A stretch of 64,000 bases of DNA, taken from the NCBI GenBank assembly GCA_963971405.1, contig OZ020484.1, positions 34,060,770 to 34,124,769 of the forward strand, in the 5' to 3' direction. Every line of letters begins with the position of its first letter. Positions within the stretch are counted from its first letter, which is position 1. Below, in pieces: positions 32,941 to 43,735 of this stretch. Both the position numbers and the translations under genes were made by a program. The notes beneath the pieces were generated by a model. That model saw only the letters and a list, made by a program, of their open reading frames with translations, was not told the origin of the DNA and did no database searches. The DNA is from Psococerastis gibbosa (taxonomy: Eukaryota; Arthropoda; Insecta; Psocodea; Psocidae).

Positions 32941-34097
32941 TAAGCACTTTGTAATGAAGCTGCAATTTCAGCAAACAAAAAAATTCAAAATGTGCCAAGA
33001 ACAATCCTTGACAGTGTGGGACTTTGCCTTTTCCATAACACGACGCCCAGAAAAGGCAGGTTGTAGTTTGAAGTCCCGCACTGTCGATAATCTTGTCGAT
33101 TCCCTATTTTCGGATAAAATGCCATAATACCTACTTCAGGAGATAATGTCTTCAGGCATATTTGCAACTAGCAGTTGCAATAGCAAATAAATACTACCTA
33201 AGGCTGGCTCGGAAGTAAATGCTGAAAATAGTTAAAGTATTAAAAGAAAATCTCACTGGAAAATTCGTTGAAAAGTTGAAATGACAGCGACATATGGTAT
33301 GTTATTAGTGGAATCAACTCAGCCTAGAGCAAACTTGCGAGCTTCTGTTTGTCTCGTTCACTTTACTAACAATTTTATTTGATCGGCCACATTTTCCATG
33401 CATTTTCTCAATTTCAGCATCTCAGCAATATAGTGCAATCTTTGCCATCTTGATGTTTTTCATTTGCTCCATGCTATATGCTACAATATACTACTTTATA
33501 AAATTATTTTAGTATAGGCCATTTCACTTACTGTTAATTTTTTTTTAAGGTTAGCAATTAAAAGTGGCAAAGTGGGCCCAAATTTATTGATTTTTGCCGG
33601 ACATGAACTGAAATTAATTAGCCTATTATATCCCATTTGACTATGTCTATAAGTAATGTACGGTATGTGTCTGATCGTCTCAGACTCAACCGCGCCGACA
33701 ATTTCCCATGGATTGATTTAAAATATTTTTGGGGCTTTGGGGCTTACGCGTTGTATGTTTATGTGTAGTGCAATACTGTGGTATATTTTATTTTATTCTT
33801 TGCAGTAAACGAAGCTAAATGCCAATAGTTTCGTCTTAATAACTAATATAACTGTACCATTGTATGGTACAACGCATATACTGTATATACTGTATATGTG
33901 TAGACATTTTGCTCACAAAATTACTACTTTGTTTGTGTAGGAAGTGGCCTTAATATGCAAGAGGGTTTAGCAGCTAAATTCATTATAAAAGACCGCGTGT
34001 TGGTTTAATTAGCGACGAAGGTGCGGCCCGGTCTTATAGCTTCACATATAATTAACAACCCTTTGCTGTTGCATACGTAGCGTACATAAGCGACAGC
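32941..34097. other. Non-coding, no gene seen
   Basis: Contains ATACTGTATATACTGTATAT near 33,878. No coding or RNA signal supported. Confidence 0.45.
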
Positions 34098-34520
34098 AAT
34101 AGTTCAGTTGATATAGAACTAGTCTATCAAACGGAAGGCCGAGGTTCGAGACTCAACATAAAAGGATAAATTTTCCGCCTGGCCAGGGTCGACCCAACCC
34201 TAGTGGACACCTTATCTTCATTGGTAGTGGAAAAACGCGACTTCCGGGCATGTTGCTGACTAAAATCCCAAATAGATCAGTAACCCTCTACCAATTCTCA
34301 GCCTAGACCCTCATTGGGTTGTAGAGCCACGGCCCATAGCTTACATACTTCTGCATTAGTAAGCCACCTATTAGCTGTAATATTACTCAAACCTCATCAT
34401 TGTGGGAACCCTGTGGGACTCTGCATAAAAATTAACAATTTTCCGGCGTACCTGGGAAAATGCGGCAGTCGGGAATGTTGTGTTACTGACCACAACATTG
34501 CAAATAGATATGCCTAACCA
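34098..34520 (+). mobile_element. tRNA-derived SINE, family D
   Basis: Head AGTTCAGTTGATATAGAACT (A-box region) followed by B box GAGGTTCGAGACTC. The body has CCTGGCCAGGGTCGACCC, AACCCTAGTGGACACC and GGGCATGTTGCTGAC. A second partial tail unit (ACCTGGGAAAATGCGGCAGT... TGTTACTGACCACAACATTG) follows at about 34,445-34,510, so the 3' part is duplicated. Partial copies at 16.2, 24.5 and 38.5 kb. Confidence 0.75.
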
Positions 34521-34619
34521 AATAGGACCTGGAAATGCAGAGTAATATTTCCGACTCGATAATCATCGATTCATCTTTTCAAAATGAAGATTTTTAATTT
34601 TTTGATTGATTTTTGATTC

Positions 34620-34860
34620 ATTATGGCTGGATATGTAAAATGTATAGGAAATGGGCAACTTGAATTAACCAACAGCGCAATTGTGTGTATAGGTGTAGCG
34701 ACATTACTTCATTCCATAACCAGTGAACTGGGTACAGCCCGCAATACAAGGCTAAACACGGACAACGAAGCGGCAGTCGCAGCCTGGCTTTGTTTTCGGA
34801 GGGGGTCGAACCTGCGACCACAAACCCGTTTTTTTTTTTTTTTTTTTTTTTTTTTGTGTG
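34620..34860 (-). repeat. Possible tRNA-like SINE E with T25/A25 tract
   Basis: On the minus strand GCAGGTTCGACCCCCTCCG is a good B-box match, next to a run of 25 A (plus-strand T, 34,831-34,855). No A box is visible at the expected place because the homopolymer replaces it. Single copy in the window, so the family status is uncertain. Confidence 0.35.
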
Positions 34861-34956
34861 GAGAAATTTGGCTAGAAATAATGGGTTTCAACAATTTTGT
34901 AAAGTTAAAAGTTTACAGAATAACCGATATTACTACAAAAGGGGAAGGGACGGATG

Positions 34957-35230
34957 CAGCGCGGATCTAGAGTGAGACCCAGGGGGGGGGGCTAAGATTA
35001 AATTTATGTATTTTTTAAAATAGGGCTGAAAAATTGGGGGTTTACGCATTTTCAGAGCAATAAGGGTTCTATATTACAGGTAATTAATACAATCGAGCAC
35101 AAAGGGGGCCCGGGGGTCTCCCCCGCGAGAAAATTTGTGGAAAACAGGACTGGAATAGTCACGTTTACGCATTTTGAGGACACTACTGGGGGGGCTATAG
35201 CCCCCATAGCCCCCCGTAAATCCACGCCTG
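34957..35230. mobile_element. hAT-type mini-element, poly-G group
   Basis: Ends CAGCGCGGATCTAGAGTGAG and TAAATCCACGCCTG. Flanking 8-mers GACGGATG and GGCGCATG agree at 6/8. Contains GGGGGCCCGGGGGTCTCCCC, which can form a local hairpin, and is clearly the same family as 42,049-42,311. Confidence 0.75.
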
Positions 35231-35238
35231 GGCGCATG

Positions 35239-35817
35239 TAGCGTACCAGTTCCTATCTGATTTCAAATTTCAGATAATTTATTAAATATATTTATTACCT
35301 TTAACAATATGATAAATGCTCGATTGCAGTAGCCTACAACAGTACCGCTGCGGTATTGATTTCGCACATAGCAAGATAGGTTACACAGATGTTGCGCTTC
35401 TGTTGGTGAATATTTAACAACATGGCCACCTGCCCCCTACGGCTGTGGATTTACTACCGCGCTCTCCACTGCTGTTGTCCTCACGCTGTCCACTGTATTT
35501 TCTTCTCTCCGCGTTCCATTCTTCAGCCTTAAGCGAATTACAAATAAATGCGATGCAACCTTTTTGTGCGGATGTTTGAAGAAAAAAAAAAACCTTTGTG
35601 ACGTAGTGTATATGATAGCCCTCAGGTGATACTAATTATCATCCCGTATTTTTCCCTTTTTCTTTGTTTTTACAGGAGGCGTATAGCGTCAATTGAAGGG
35701 GTTTTAACTCATGTGTTTGGTAATTTTTGTACTACCCGGTGTTCCACTTGTAAGCAAGTTTTCGAATAAATAAAGCGTTCCAAGTGCCATCCCACCGTGG
35801 TCGGGTAGTAGGTATTA
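35239..35817. other. Non-coding, no gene seen
   Basis: A moderately GC-rich patch at about 35,425-35,515 lacks an open frame with domain support. An A run is at 35,581-35,591. Confidence 0.4.
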
Positions 35818-36034
35818 GGCGGCTATTCCAGGACGTCGTTTTCCAATGTAAATGTGCATGACGTGGTAGCAGACATCATTAATAAGTCTGCCATGTTTTA
35901 AGGAGACTATAATGTAGATACTTAACTTATCTATATTATAAATTAAGTTATAATATGTTAGAGACTAATTAATGATGTCTGCTACCACGTCATGCACATT
36001 CACATTGAAAAACGACGTCAGTGGAATAGCCGCC
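35818..36034. mobile_element. GGCG hairpin MITE (H2), simple form
   Basis: Exact TTA flanks (35,815-35,817 and 36,035-36,037). Ends GGCGGCTATTCCA and TGGAATAGCCGCC. Arms hold GTGCATGACGTGGTAGCAGA and ACATCATTAATAAGTCTG with no inner element, so this shows the outer-arm type without the insertion found at 20.3, 59.3 and 62.8 kb. Confidence 0.9.
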
Positions 36035-36105
36035 TTATATAGGTTGTGAAGCTCTTGAAATTTGGATTGCTATCCTTTTGTATGACGGAAGAGAAGAATA
36101 ACCCC

Positions 36106-36275
36106 TTCGATGACCAAGTGGTAACGTGCTCGTACTTGGGCGAGTCTACACGCCACGCGATCGGAGACGTGTCGTAACTCAACACGGTTACTAACCTAAC
36201 GACTGAAGAGGTCAATTGGATACATTCATGAACGATAACCTAATATATATGTAACCTATTTATTAAAAAGAAAAA
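36106..36275 (+). mobile_element. SINE family A copy
   Basis: GATGACCAAGTGGTAACGTG (A-box region), GCGATCGGAGACGTGTCG, GACTGAAGAGGTCAATTGG and an A-rich end. Confidence 0.8.
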
Positions 36276-36667
36276 GTCACATATTATATTACATATTGTA
36301 TTATAATAAAGGAGGTGATGGAGGACGTGTGTATGTATCCATAAGCGCAGTTTCAATTTTGAAATTCCCCTGCAGGGCCCACTTCCTAAATTTAGGAAGA
36401 AGAAGCATTTTCCACTTCCTTTTACGATTATATAAGGTCCCTCATATCTCTATAACCGCCCGAAGCCATTGAATTTGCAAAGAAATGGACTTGCCTTCCG
36501 AATACCCCGACATAAAAGAGTATTATGTGGCAGTTTTTTCTTTTTTTTGAATTACTGTCCCCAGTGCAACTCCCTAGATATAGAAATCAGATCGCAGTCC
36601 AAGATTTGTGGGTTTAAAGACAAGTTACTAAAAAATTGCTAGACATAGAAATCAGATCTCCAGTTAA

Positions 36668-37430
36668 GAGTATACATCCCTTAGGAAATTGGCAGCCTGA
36701 AATTTAATACTTCTTATTTTCTTTTTAATTTACTAGGCAAGTTATTAAAATATTGGTTCATGTAAGTTGTAGAAGCCTACTTTATGCATAATATAATAAA
36801 GTATTATTAATTATGGTTAATTATGGTACCGTATCGATTACATACGTGAAATTTCAGCTTTCAATAATTTTTATGAAAAAGCTATGATACAAAAAAATGA
36901 AAATTTACCCTATTATATGGTGCATGAATTAGTCTTCAACCACTTAATTGAGGCAAATCTCTTTTGCTCTGTTAAGAGTGTACAGCCCGTAAGAAATTGG
37001 CAACCCGAAATTTATTCCTTTTTATTTTTTATTTAATTAACTAAGCATGTTATTAAAGACTTGGCTCATCAAAGTTGTAGAAGACTACTTCATGCATCAT
37101 ATTATAAGATATTTTTAATTTTCGAAATTGTAGTTTTTTCATAAACATGCAGATATTTTGTAAACAATAACTTTTCACGTAAATGCGATTTTATAAAAAA
37201 AACTACAATTTCGAAAACTAAAAATACCTTATTATATGATGCATGATGTAGTCTTCTACAACTTTGATGAGCCAAATCTTTAATTACATGCTCAGTTAAT
37301 TAAATAAAAAAATAATAATAAAAATTAATACATTTCGGGTTGCCAATTTCCTACGGGCTGTACACTCTTAATTAAATATAAAAAATAAGAACTCTCTAAA
37401 AACGACGCATCTACTACCGGACGTACACTC
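36668..37430. mobile_element. GAGTGTAC hairpin MITE, copy 4, interrupted by copy 5
   Basis: TTAA at 36,664-36,667 and 37,431-37,434. The left arm starts GAGTATACATCCCTTAGG and the right arm ends CTACCGGACGTACACTC, both eroded. A second member sits inside at 36,981-37,367 and splits it, so copy 4 is older. Confidence 0.8.
36981..37367. mobile_element. GAGTGTAC hairpin MITE, copy 5, nested
   Basis: TTAA at 36,977-36,980 and 37,368-37,371. Arms are well preserved (GAGTGTACAGCCCGTAAG ... CTACGGGCTGTACACTC). Inserted into a TTAA-like site within the older copy. Confidence 0.88.
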
Positions 37431-37434
37431 TTAA

Positions 37435-38481
37435 GTGTGTTATGACAATTTAACACTCGAGGAACCCGATAACCAAGCTAACCAGCGTGTTATCGAAACG
37501 CAACTCAGAGTTGGTCAAACGGTATTATTTAGGTAGCGATCGACAGATGTTTGACCACCACCATATTTGTTTATTTTGGTTGATTTGAAACACGCGTTTA
37601 ACATTTTGTAATATTTAATATGTTGCGGTCATGTTAAGCTATGAAAATGCCCGTGTTGCATGCACATGGAGAATATAGGGTATTGCGGCTAATGAATTAT
37701 TCTAAGGCTATCCACCCAATCCCCACGCATGCTTTGCCAGTTTTATAGTCCTCATTCAACTAGCGTGAGCGCCGGAATAAGAAGAAAAACTGACTTAAGC
37801 AATAAGAAAACGTTAAATTTAACAGTGTCTCTCAGAAAATAGCCTACAGTCAGTGGTAATGCTGTATAGTAACTTCGTGAAACGCTGCTGGCTGAATAAC
37901 AACCATCATAAAACTCTTTCAACAACAGCAATTAATTACGCGAGAAATAAAACACAAAATTGTTTGGAATAGCATCAAGTTTAGACACTTCTATCATCGG
38001 AGCCAACGCGAAAGCTCTGAAATCTTTTTCCGGAAAAAATATACTCCTCATCACTCTGGTCGGACACTTTCAACGAGTTTTGTTTTTAATTGGAGTAATT
38101 TTTAAAATTGTGTACCTACCGGGCAACGGTAATAAAATAAAATAATTGCCGCCAAACCATAAGCTAAGTATTGCCAATAGCGGATAGGGGAAATCTGGCA
38201 AACTCGTGATGGGTTAAACGGCAAACGAAGCGTTTCTTCGTTGTAGGGTTCCAACATAAAAAATAGTGGAAGGGAAATGGAAACAAATGGAAAACAAATT
38301 AACAATTCAGCAGGCGCAGTAAGTTTCTGCGCATTTTACTCGCAATCTAAATAGCTTGTTTTTTAATGTAGTACGCTTATGTGGACTTTCATGGACTTAC
38401 ACGAGGAAACTACCGCGGAATAGTTGAGTGACTGCACTCCGAATGGCCATCCTGCCCGCCCGCAACCGGGGGAGGCATTTG
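37435..38481. other. Non-coding, no gene seen
   Basis: Around 37,640-37,740 it matches the unnamed dispersed block also at 7.9-8.04 and 14.35-14.56 kb (ATGCCCGTGTTGCATGCA; GTGTTGCA). No gene supported. Confidence 0.45.
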
Positions 38482-38645
38482 TTAGTAGACTTGAAACGGA
38501 AGGCAGAGGTTCATGACTCGGTGTATAAAAGGAAATAATTTCCTCTTGGCCTGGGTCCACCCAACCCTAATGGGTGCAGCAGTGACCGTCAAGGAGGCCC
38601 TCTCCTGTCTTCAGCCCTCAATCCTCAATAGGCTGTCATGCTATT
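38482..38645 (+). mobile_element. SINE family D partial copy
   Basis: GAAACGGAAGGCAGAGGTTC (B-box region, mutated), then CTCTTGGCCTGGGTCCACCC and AACCCTAATGGGTG; head incomplete. Confidence 0.65.
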
Positions 38646-39534
38646 GAGTTTTTATTGTTTTCATATTTTATTCCTTAGTAAAATCTCCAACAAGTTAAAC
38701 ATGATTTGGGGATAATGTCCTATGTGGAGTTGAAGAGGGCATGTCAAAATCGCGGAGACTGGAGATAACGCTGCAATATGTTGCTGCCAACCAGCCATCA
38801 TCCGGCTATAACTTGAAGAAGACTTGAAGAAGAAGTAAAAGGAAGGTAAAATTTGTGATGGTCGAGTTTTCAACAAGTTTACACGTTAAGAGATAGCAGG
38901 AACCAAAAAAACGTATTTTCCAGAATTTCTTCATTAATTGGATAACACCAATTTCAGGGGTTCCATTCCCCAAAAACTACAAATAACGGCTAAAATTTTT
39001 TTCTCAAAATTAGCTCCAGCATTTATTTTTAAATGCACATAGCCTATAGGTATGTTTTAGTCATTATTAAAGTAAACGAAACTTTATGTCCCAGGACCCC
39101 ACAATAGTGGTTTTACATTCCTGTCCTTCCGTACAAGCTCTGTCTGTTGGCAATTTCATGTTTAGGCTGTATAGAATGCTTCATCCAGTGTTGGATTCTA
39201 TGCTAATATAAGCAGGGCCTACTGTGCGAGAAATTTGAATATGTAAGCTATACGGTTTGCTGTTTGTTTCCCCCCCCCCCTCCCCCCGCCGCAAATTTAT
39301 CCCAATCTGACGCCAATAGTTTTATGCAAATTTTGAATACATTTCTGAGTAGCCTAACCGTTATTTTAGGCCTATATTGTTTTACTTTTTGCTGTTTTTG
39401 TTCTTGAATAAGCTTAGCAATGTGTACAGTACTTCACAACAGGTTGAATATAAAAGGAAAACTTGATGCTTTTACTATGATTGCAGGGCTACAGTATATT
39501 TTATTTGAATATGAACCTCTTTTCTTATTAAAGT
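38646..39534. other. Non-coding; diverged R1 piece
   Basis: At about 38,920-39,080 words such as AAAACTACAAATAACGGC, TCTCAAAATTAGCTCCAGC and CCTATAGGTATGTTTTAGTC follow R1 order loosely. A poly-C tract is at 39,270-39,287. No gene supported. Confidence 0.4.
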
Positions 39535-40405
39535 AAAGAACCCGTCCGAGTTTACTCGAACATGCTTTCCAATTTATCAATTAGTAGTTAGAGAAAATTA
39601 GTAATTTCGTGGTAAATAATTTTCCTATGGCTAAATTTTCGATATCTGGGGGGGGGGGGAGGGGGTTGTCTACCTGACGTCACTGGAGATGACGTAAATT
39701 CTAGAAAGGTCAGACCAACACATTACCACACAGTAATATTGGCAGGGCCCGCAATGCATTTGAACGTGAATTTTCTATCATTAAAAAAAAAAAAAAACCA
39801 CAAAACCAAAAAGTTTTTTGCGAAAGCAACCTGTCCGGTTTCGTTACTCAATTGAACACCTAAATCATGCCTGAAGGTAGAAATCAGCGATCGAAAGGTT
39901 TCGCAGATAAATTATTTTTTAGTCATTTTTCATGAAAATTGAGTTATTTTTATTTTTTTACCCCCAGAAGCAAACTATCAAGGGGCAAGCAACCCCCTGC
40001 ATTTTGTTAACATTAATAACGACTACAATATATGTGAATTTAAAAGAAATCGTTGGAGTCGTTTTTGAGAAATAAATTTTTTAGACGTTTTTTGGAGTTT
40101 TTTGAGAAGAAAACCCCCCAAATTGAGTTAGCCCACATTAAAAAAAAAAATAGTCTCGAGGTATGATTTTTGTGAACCTACATTCCAAATTTCATCAAAA
40201 TCGACCGAGTAGTTTGCCCGGAAATCGACGCACAGACAGACAGACAGACATACAGACAGACATACAGACAGAGCGACAGACAGACATTTCGTAAAAACCA
40301 CTTTTTTGGGTTCCTGGGACCTCAAAGCGTGTAAATCCGTTGAAATCTCGGAATCGAACATTTCGACCATCACAAAGCTTTCCTTGTACTACGTATAAAT
40401 TGGAA
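39535..40405 (-). repeat. Repeat R1, copy 2 (empty-site copy)
   Basis: Reverse complement of 125-1152 over its whole length, including the (CAGA)n tract at 40,232-40,282, the poly-G/C tract at 39,650-39,666, and CGAGTAAACTCGGACGGG in place of the SINE insertion. About 85-90% alike by eye. No terminal repeats or coding region recognised. Confidence 0.9.
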
Positions 40406-40430
40406 AGCAATGAACTAAAATACCGGTTAT

Positions 40431-40669
40431 TGCAGTATTATAATTATGGAGTATATAACACTGACTTTTAAATTAACTTTTGGTTGAAGAGGCAACCTCC
40501 ACGTTATAACTAGACTATATAGTGTATTATAAATAGAGGATATTCATTGTCTGTTCTTGTGCGGGCTTGTGTTCGAGCGGTTATAACGACGCCCCGGTTA
40601 GGCGTAGATCATGGGTTCGAATCCCGCCAAGTCCAGTTTTTATTTATCCTCTAATTTCAGTTTAATACT
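40431..40669 (+). mobile_element. Retroposon C, copy 2
   Basis: Same order as 5,345-5,672: GGTTGAAGAGGCAACC, ACGTTATAAC, then the tRNA-like module GTTCGAGCGGTTATAACGAC with B box GGGTTCGAATCCCGCC and the end CCTCTAATTTCAG. It lacks about 90 bp present in copy 1 between the two parts. Imperfect flanking AATACCGG/AATACTGG may be its target duplication. Confidence 0.75.
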
Positions 40670-40857
40670 GGCCGGTGTTGATTTCTGAATTCGGGATAAA
40701 TGCCAAATTTCGTGCGTCATGCCGTACAAGTACAGTACAGTACAGTATTGTTGTATATTAGAATTTAGCCTATTATTATAATTAACCCTTAAAATAATCC
40801 TTACTTGACTGATAAGACCGGAATGATATCGTACATACGGTAGGTTCAAAGTTTTTA

Positions 40858-41010
40858 GTCCGGAGGTAAGTTGGTAGCGTGCTTGTAGCCTACTTGTGCG
40901 AGTCTCTACACACCATGCTGTAGGAGACCTGTCGAAACTCATCAACACGAGTACTAGCCTGCAGAGGCGACTGAAGAGATCAATCGGACACAATCTTCTC
41001 ACTTCTTTCT
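40858..41010 (+). mobile_element. SINE family A copy, diverged
   Basis: TTGGTAGCGTGCTTGTAG, CGAGTCTCTACACACCATG, CGACTGAAGAGATCAATCGG; the tail is truncated. Confidence 0.65.
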
Positions 41011-42040
41011 TACACAGATTGAATTTAATTTGTACCAAAAATGATTGCCAATTGGTGAGCTGGTAGCCCCAACGAAGGAGTTCACAAACTGTGACCAATT
41101 GTTGTTAGTGAAGATAATTAGCCAAGAAAGAGGTTAACAAAAACATTTGTAGTTCTATCATCTATCAATTAAATTATTTAATTAAATGAAAAATTTAAAA
41201 CTTAATTTTAATTATAAAAATCTATGGGGTCTTCTCGTCTTTAAAAAAAACTCGACCACATGTCAGGCCTATTTCGAAATGTAGAGAGAGGGCTGTGGAT
41301 TTAATGGATATCTCATGTGAAAATCGACTATGTACGAGTAGTGGGAATACCCCGATTTGCTCTTAAACCACAAAATGTAGATGAACATTTCTTACAATGT
41401 ATGATAGGCCATCTCATTGATGACGCGTCAATATTTCCCCAGAAATTTGATTCTGCGAAATCAGATAGAGTGGTACTAGTAGTATGGGCTTAGCTGAATT
41501 CGATATACTATGCTAAACCCTCAAAGCATATTGAATTTTAAAATCAGTCTTGACATATTACAAGTCATTAAAGGGAGGTGCACAGAAACAACCGAAAGGT
41601 TGAAGCTCAAATAATAGGCTTTTGATCGACATTATCGACAGAAGCCGAAATGGAAATTTGCGAATTTTTGAAATCTAATACAAAAACAACAAAGCCAGCC
41701 AGCGCATTTTTCGTTCCCCAACAAAAATAAAGATCTAGCTCGGAAAATGACAACCTTGGCGATATTCTCGTTAAAATTCGAGAAAAAGAAATGGAGATGA
41801 TAGATTTAATATATTCAGCAGACGTTTCATCATCATAGTTTGCTTGAGGGAGCTGAAATAACAACAGCGGGCACAATCGAGTCTCGAAATAACAACAGCG
41901 CGTATAATCGAGTCTCGGGGATAAGCTTCAAATCATCGGAGAACAAACAAGTGATCCGTGAAGGTCGGAAACCGACCATTCTCATGTTTTATGTTTGAAA
42001 AGCGATTCATCTCTTTTTTTTATGTGCCAAGGACCACACA
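41011..42040. other. Non-coding, no gene seen
   Basis: A short direct repeat, TCGAGTCTCG with AATAACAACAGCG, occurs twice at about 41,857-41,918. No coding or RNA gene supported. Confidence 0.45.
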
Positions 42041-42048
42041 CGTGGAGG

Positions 42049-42311
42049 CAGGCGCGGATCTTGAATGAGACCAAGGAGGGGGCTAAGATTAAATTTCTTT
42101 TTTTTGTTTTTGAAAAATAGGGCTGAAATAATGTGGTTTTACGCATTTTCAGAGCAATGTGGGGTCTATATTTTTATGGGTAATTAATACAATCGAGCAC
42201 AAGGGGAGACTCCCGGGAGAAAATTTGTGAAAAATAGGACTGAAATACGCATTTTGAGGACCCTGAGGGGGGGGGGGGGCTATACCCCGATAGCCCCTCC
42301 GATCGCGCCTG
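42049..42311. mobile_element. hAT-type mini-element, poly-G group
   Basis: Ends CAGGCGCGGATCTTG and GATCGCGCCTG. Flanking CGTGGAGG (42,041-42,048) and CTTGGAGG (42,312-42,319) match 7/8. Interior matches 34,957-35,230 (GCTAAGATTAAATTT; CGCATTTTCAGAGCAAT; GAGCACAA). Poly-G at 42,267-42,279. Confidence 0.85.
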
Positions 42312-42414
42312 CTTGGAGGGAACTAATATGAAAAATTGAAATTTCAGAACTATTTTGTGGTCAGATTTTAGCTAATTTTAAAATAGAAAAAAATTTTGTC
42401 GCATAGGCCTACTA

Positions 42415-42565
42415 ACAATTTAATGAATGGATCCGATTGACCTCTTCAGTTGCCTCAGTGAGTGACTTAAAACTTGTGTTGAGTTACGACGCGTCTACGG
42501 TCGCATGCTGGTGTATAAAGACATGCCCAAGTTCAATCATGCTGACACCACGGAAGCTGATTGTT
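42415..42565 (-). mobile_element. SINE family A copy
   Basis: AATTTAATGAATGGATCCGA, TTGACCTCTTCAGTTGCC and ACGCGTCTACGGTCGCATG are the complement of family A; the head at about 42,555 is diverged. Confidence 0.65.
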
Positions 42566-42596
42566 GCGCGGTATCGCGGCGTTTAGTAGATAATGA

Positions 42597-42795
42597 TAAT
42601 TAAATAATAAAACATTTTGTTGTATTACTAAACCAACCTAGTAGAGTTGGGGCTATATATAGTATAACTCTCGCTTGTACTTAACTAGGAAGACCCGGGA
42701 CCGCCGACTTTACATGTCCCCTGAAGCATGGCAAGAAAATGTAGGAAGGGTTTGGGGTGAAAGTCGGAGTCCGTAACACTACTCTACATTACTTA
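42597..42795 (-). mobile_element. SINE family B copy
   Basis: ACTAAACCAACCTAGTAGAG, GGACCGCCGACTTTACATG, CCCTGAAGCATGGCAAG and GGAGTCCGTAACACTACTC. The B-box complement is altered (GGTTTGGGGTG region), so the copy is old. Confidence 0.75.
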
Positions 42796-43009
42796 ATAAA
42801 GTTGGACTTACATTGCCTGCTATGTTAATAGTCATTAGAGACAGGGGCCTCACAGGCATCGAAAAATTGTTGGTGCTACTTCCATCATGAGGCTAAGTCC
42901 GAATTAAATCAGATCCCATTGCTGAGGATGCAAACTATACCATTCTCCCGCAAGCTCTCAAACCGCCGAGTAGTCATTAAGTTAAAAAATAAATAAAAAC
43001 TCAATTTAC

Positions 43010-43735
43010 ATTAAAAAATCATTTTTCTATGGAATCTCTAAATCGTTGCTTTGTAACTTGAGAGATGTTTAAGGTGTTAAATAGAGTCACAAAACCGAAC
43101 AGGTTGCTTTCCCAGGCCAAAACGTTTTGGATTTGAATAAAAAAAAATTTGGGAATATATTATGGATAATTCATACCCCAATACATTGCATACCCTGCCA
43201 TTATTACTATGTTCTAATATAGTAAATTTGGGTTAGGAAAAAACAAGCCAACCGAAATTTAACCCCAGGATAATTATTTACCATGGAACTACGCATAAAT
43301 TATCTATCTCGGTACTTATACTAATTGACAATAGGACAACATGTTCGGGTTCACTCGTACCGGTTCTGTACGTTAATAATGACTAAAATTTATATGAGTT
43401 AAAAAAAAATTGTTAAAGTCGTTTTTTAGAAAAAAGTCTTTTTTGGAGTTTTTGCAGAGGAAAATCCGGCACAATTGCGTTAGCCCTAAATTAAGAAATT
43501 TCCCGACAAACGATTTTTGTGCACCTACATGTCCAACTCCATCAAAATTCACAAAGTACTTTGCTCAAAAATTGACGAACAGATCGACCGACAGACAGAC
43601 AATTCGTAAAAACACATTTTTTTGTTCCTGGCACCTCAAAACGTGTAAATCCGTTGACATCTCGAAATCGAAAATCACAAAGCTTTCCTTAAATTGTACT
43701 AACGTTTATATTTGAAAGCAAAAACGGACTGTCCC
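43010..43735. repeat. Repeat R1, rearranged copy with inverted halves
   Basis: 43,010-43,380 follows the right part of R1 in plus orientation (GAACAGGTTGCTTT; TAATTATTTACCATGGAACT; CATGTTCGGGTTCACTCG). From about 43,381 the left part follows in minus orientation (AAGTCGTTTTTTAG; GACAGACAGAC; CGTGTAAATCCGTTGA). The halves therefore face each other, unlike copies 1 and 2. Confidence 0.75.

Noticed and set aside
34623-34970. 115-codon frame with a poly-Phe run
   Set aside because: The frame crosses a T25 homopolymer and a hAT-type end; the composition is not protein-like.
40566-40640. tRNA gene candidate with GGGTTCGAATCCCGCC
   Set aside because: The acceptor-stem pairing is not convincing and the same block recurs in retroposon C at 5.3 kb.
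40640-41098. 152-codon minus-strand open frame
   Set aside because: It overlaps retroposon C and SINE A copies and has no domain, so it is a chance opening.
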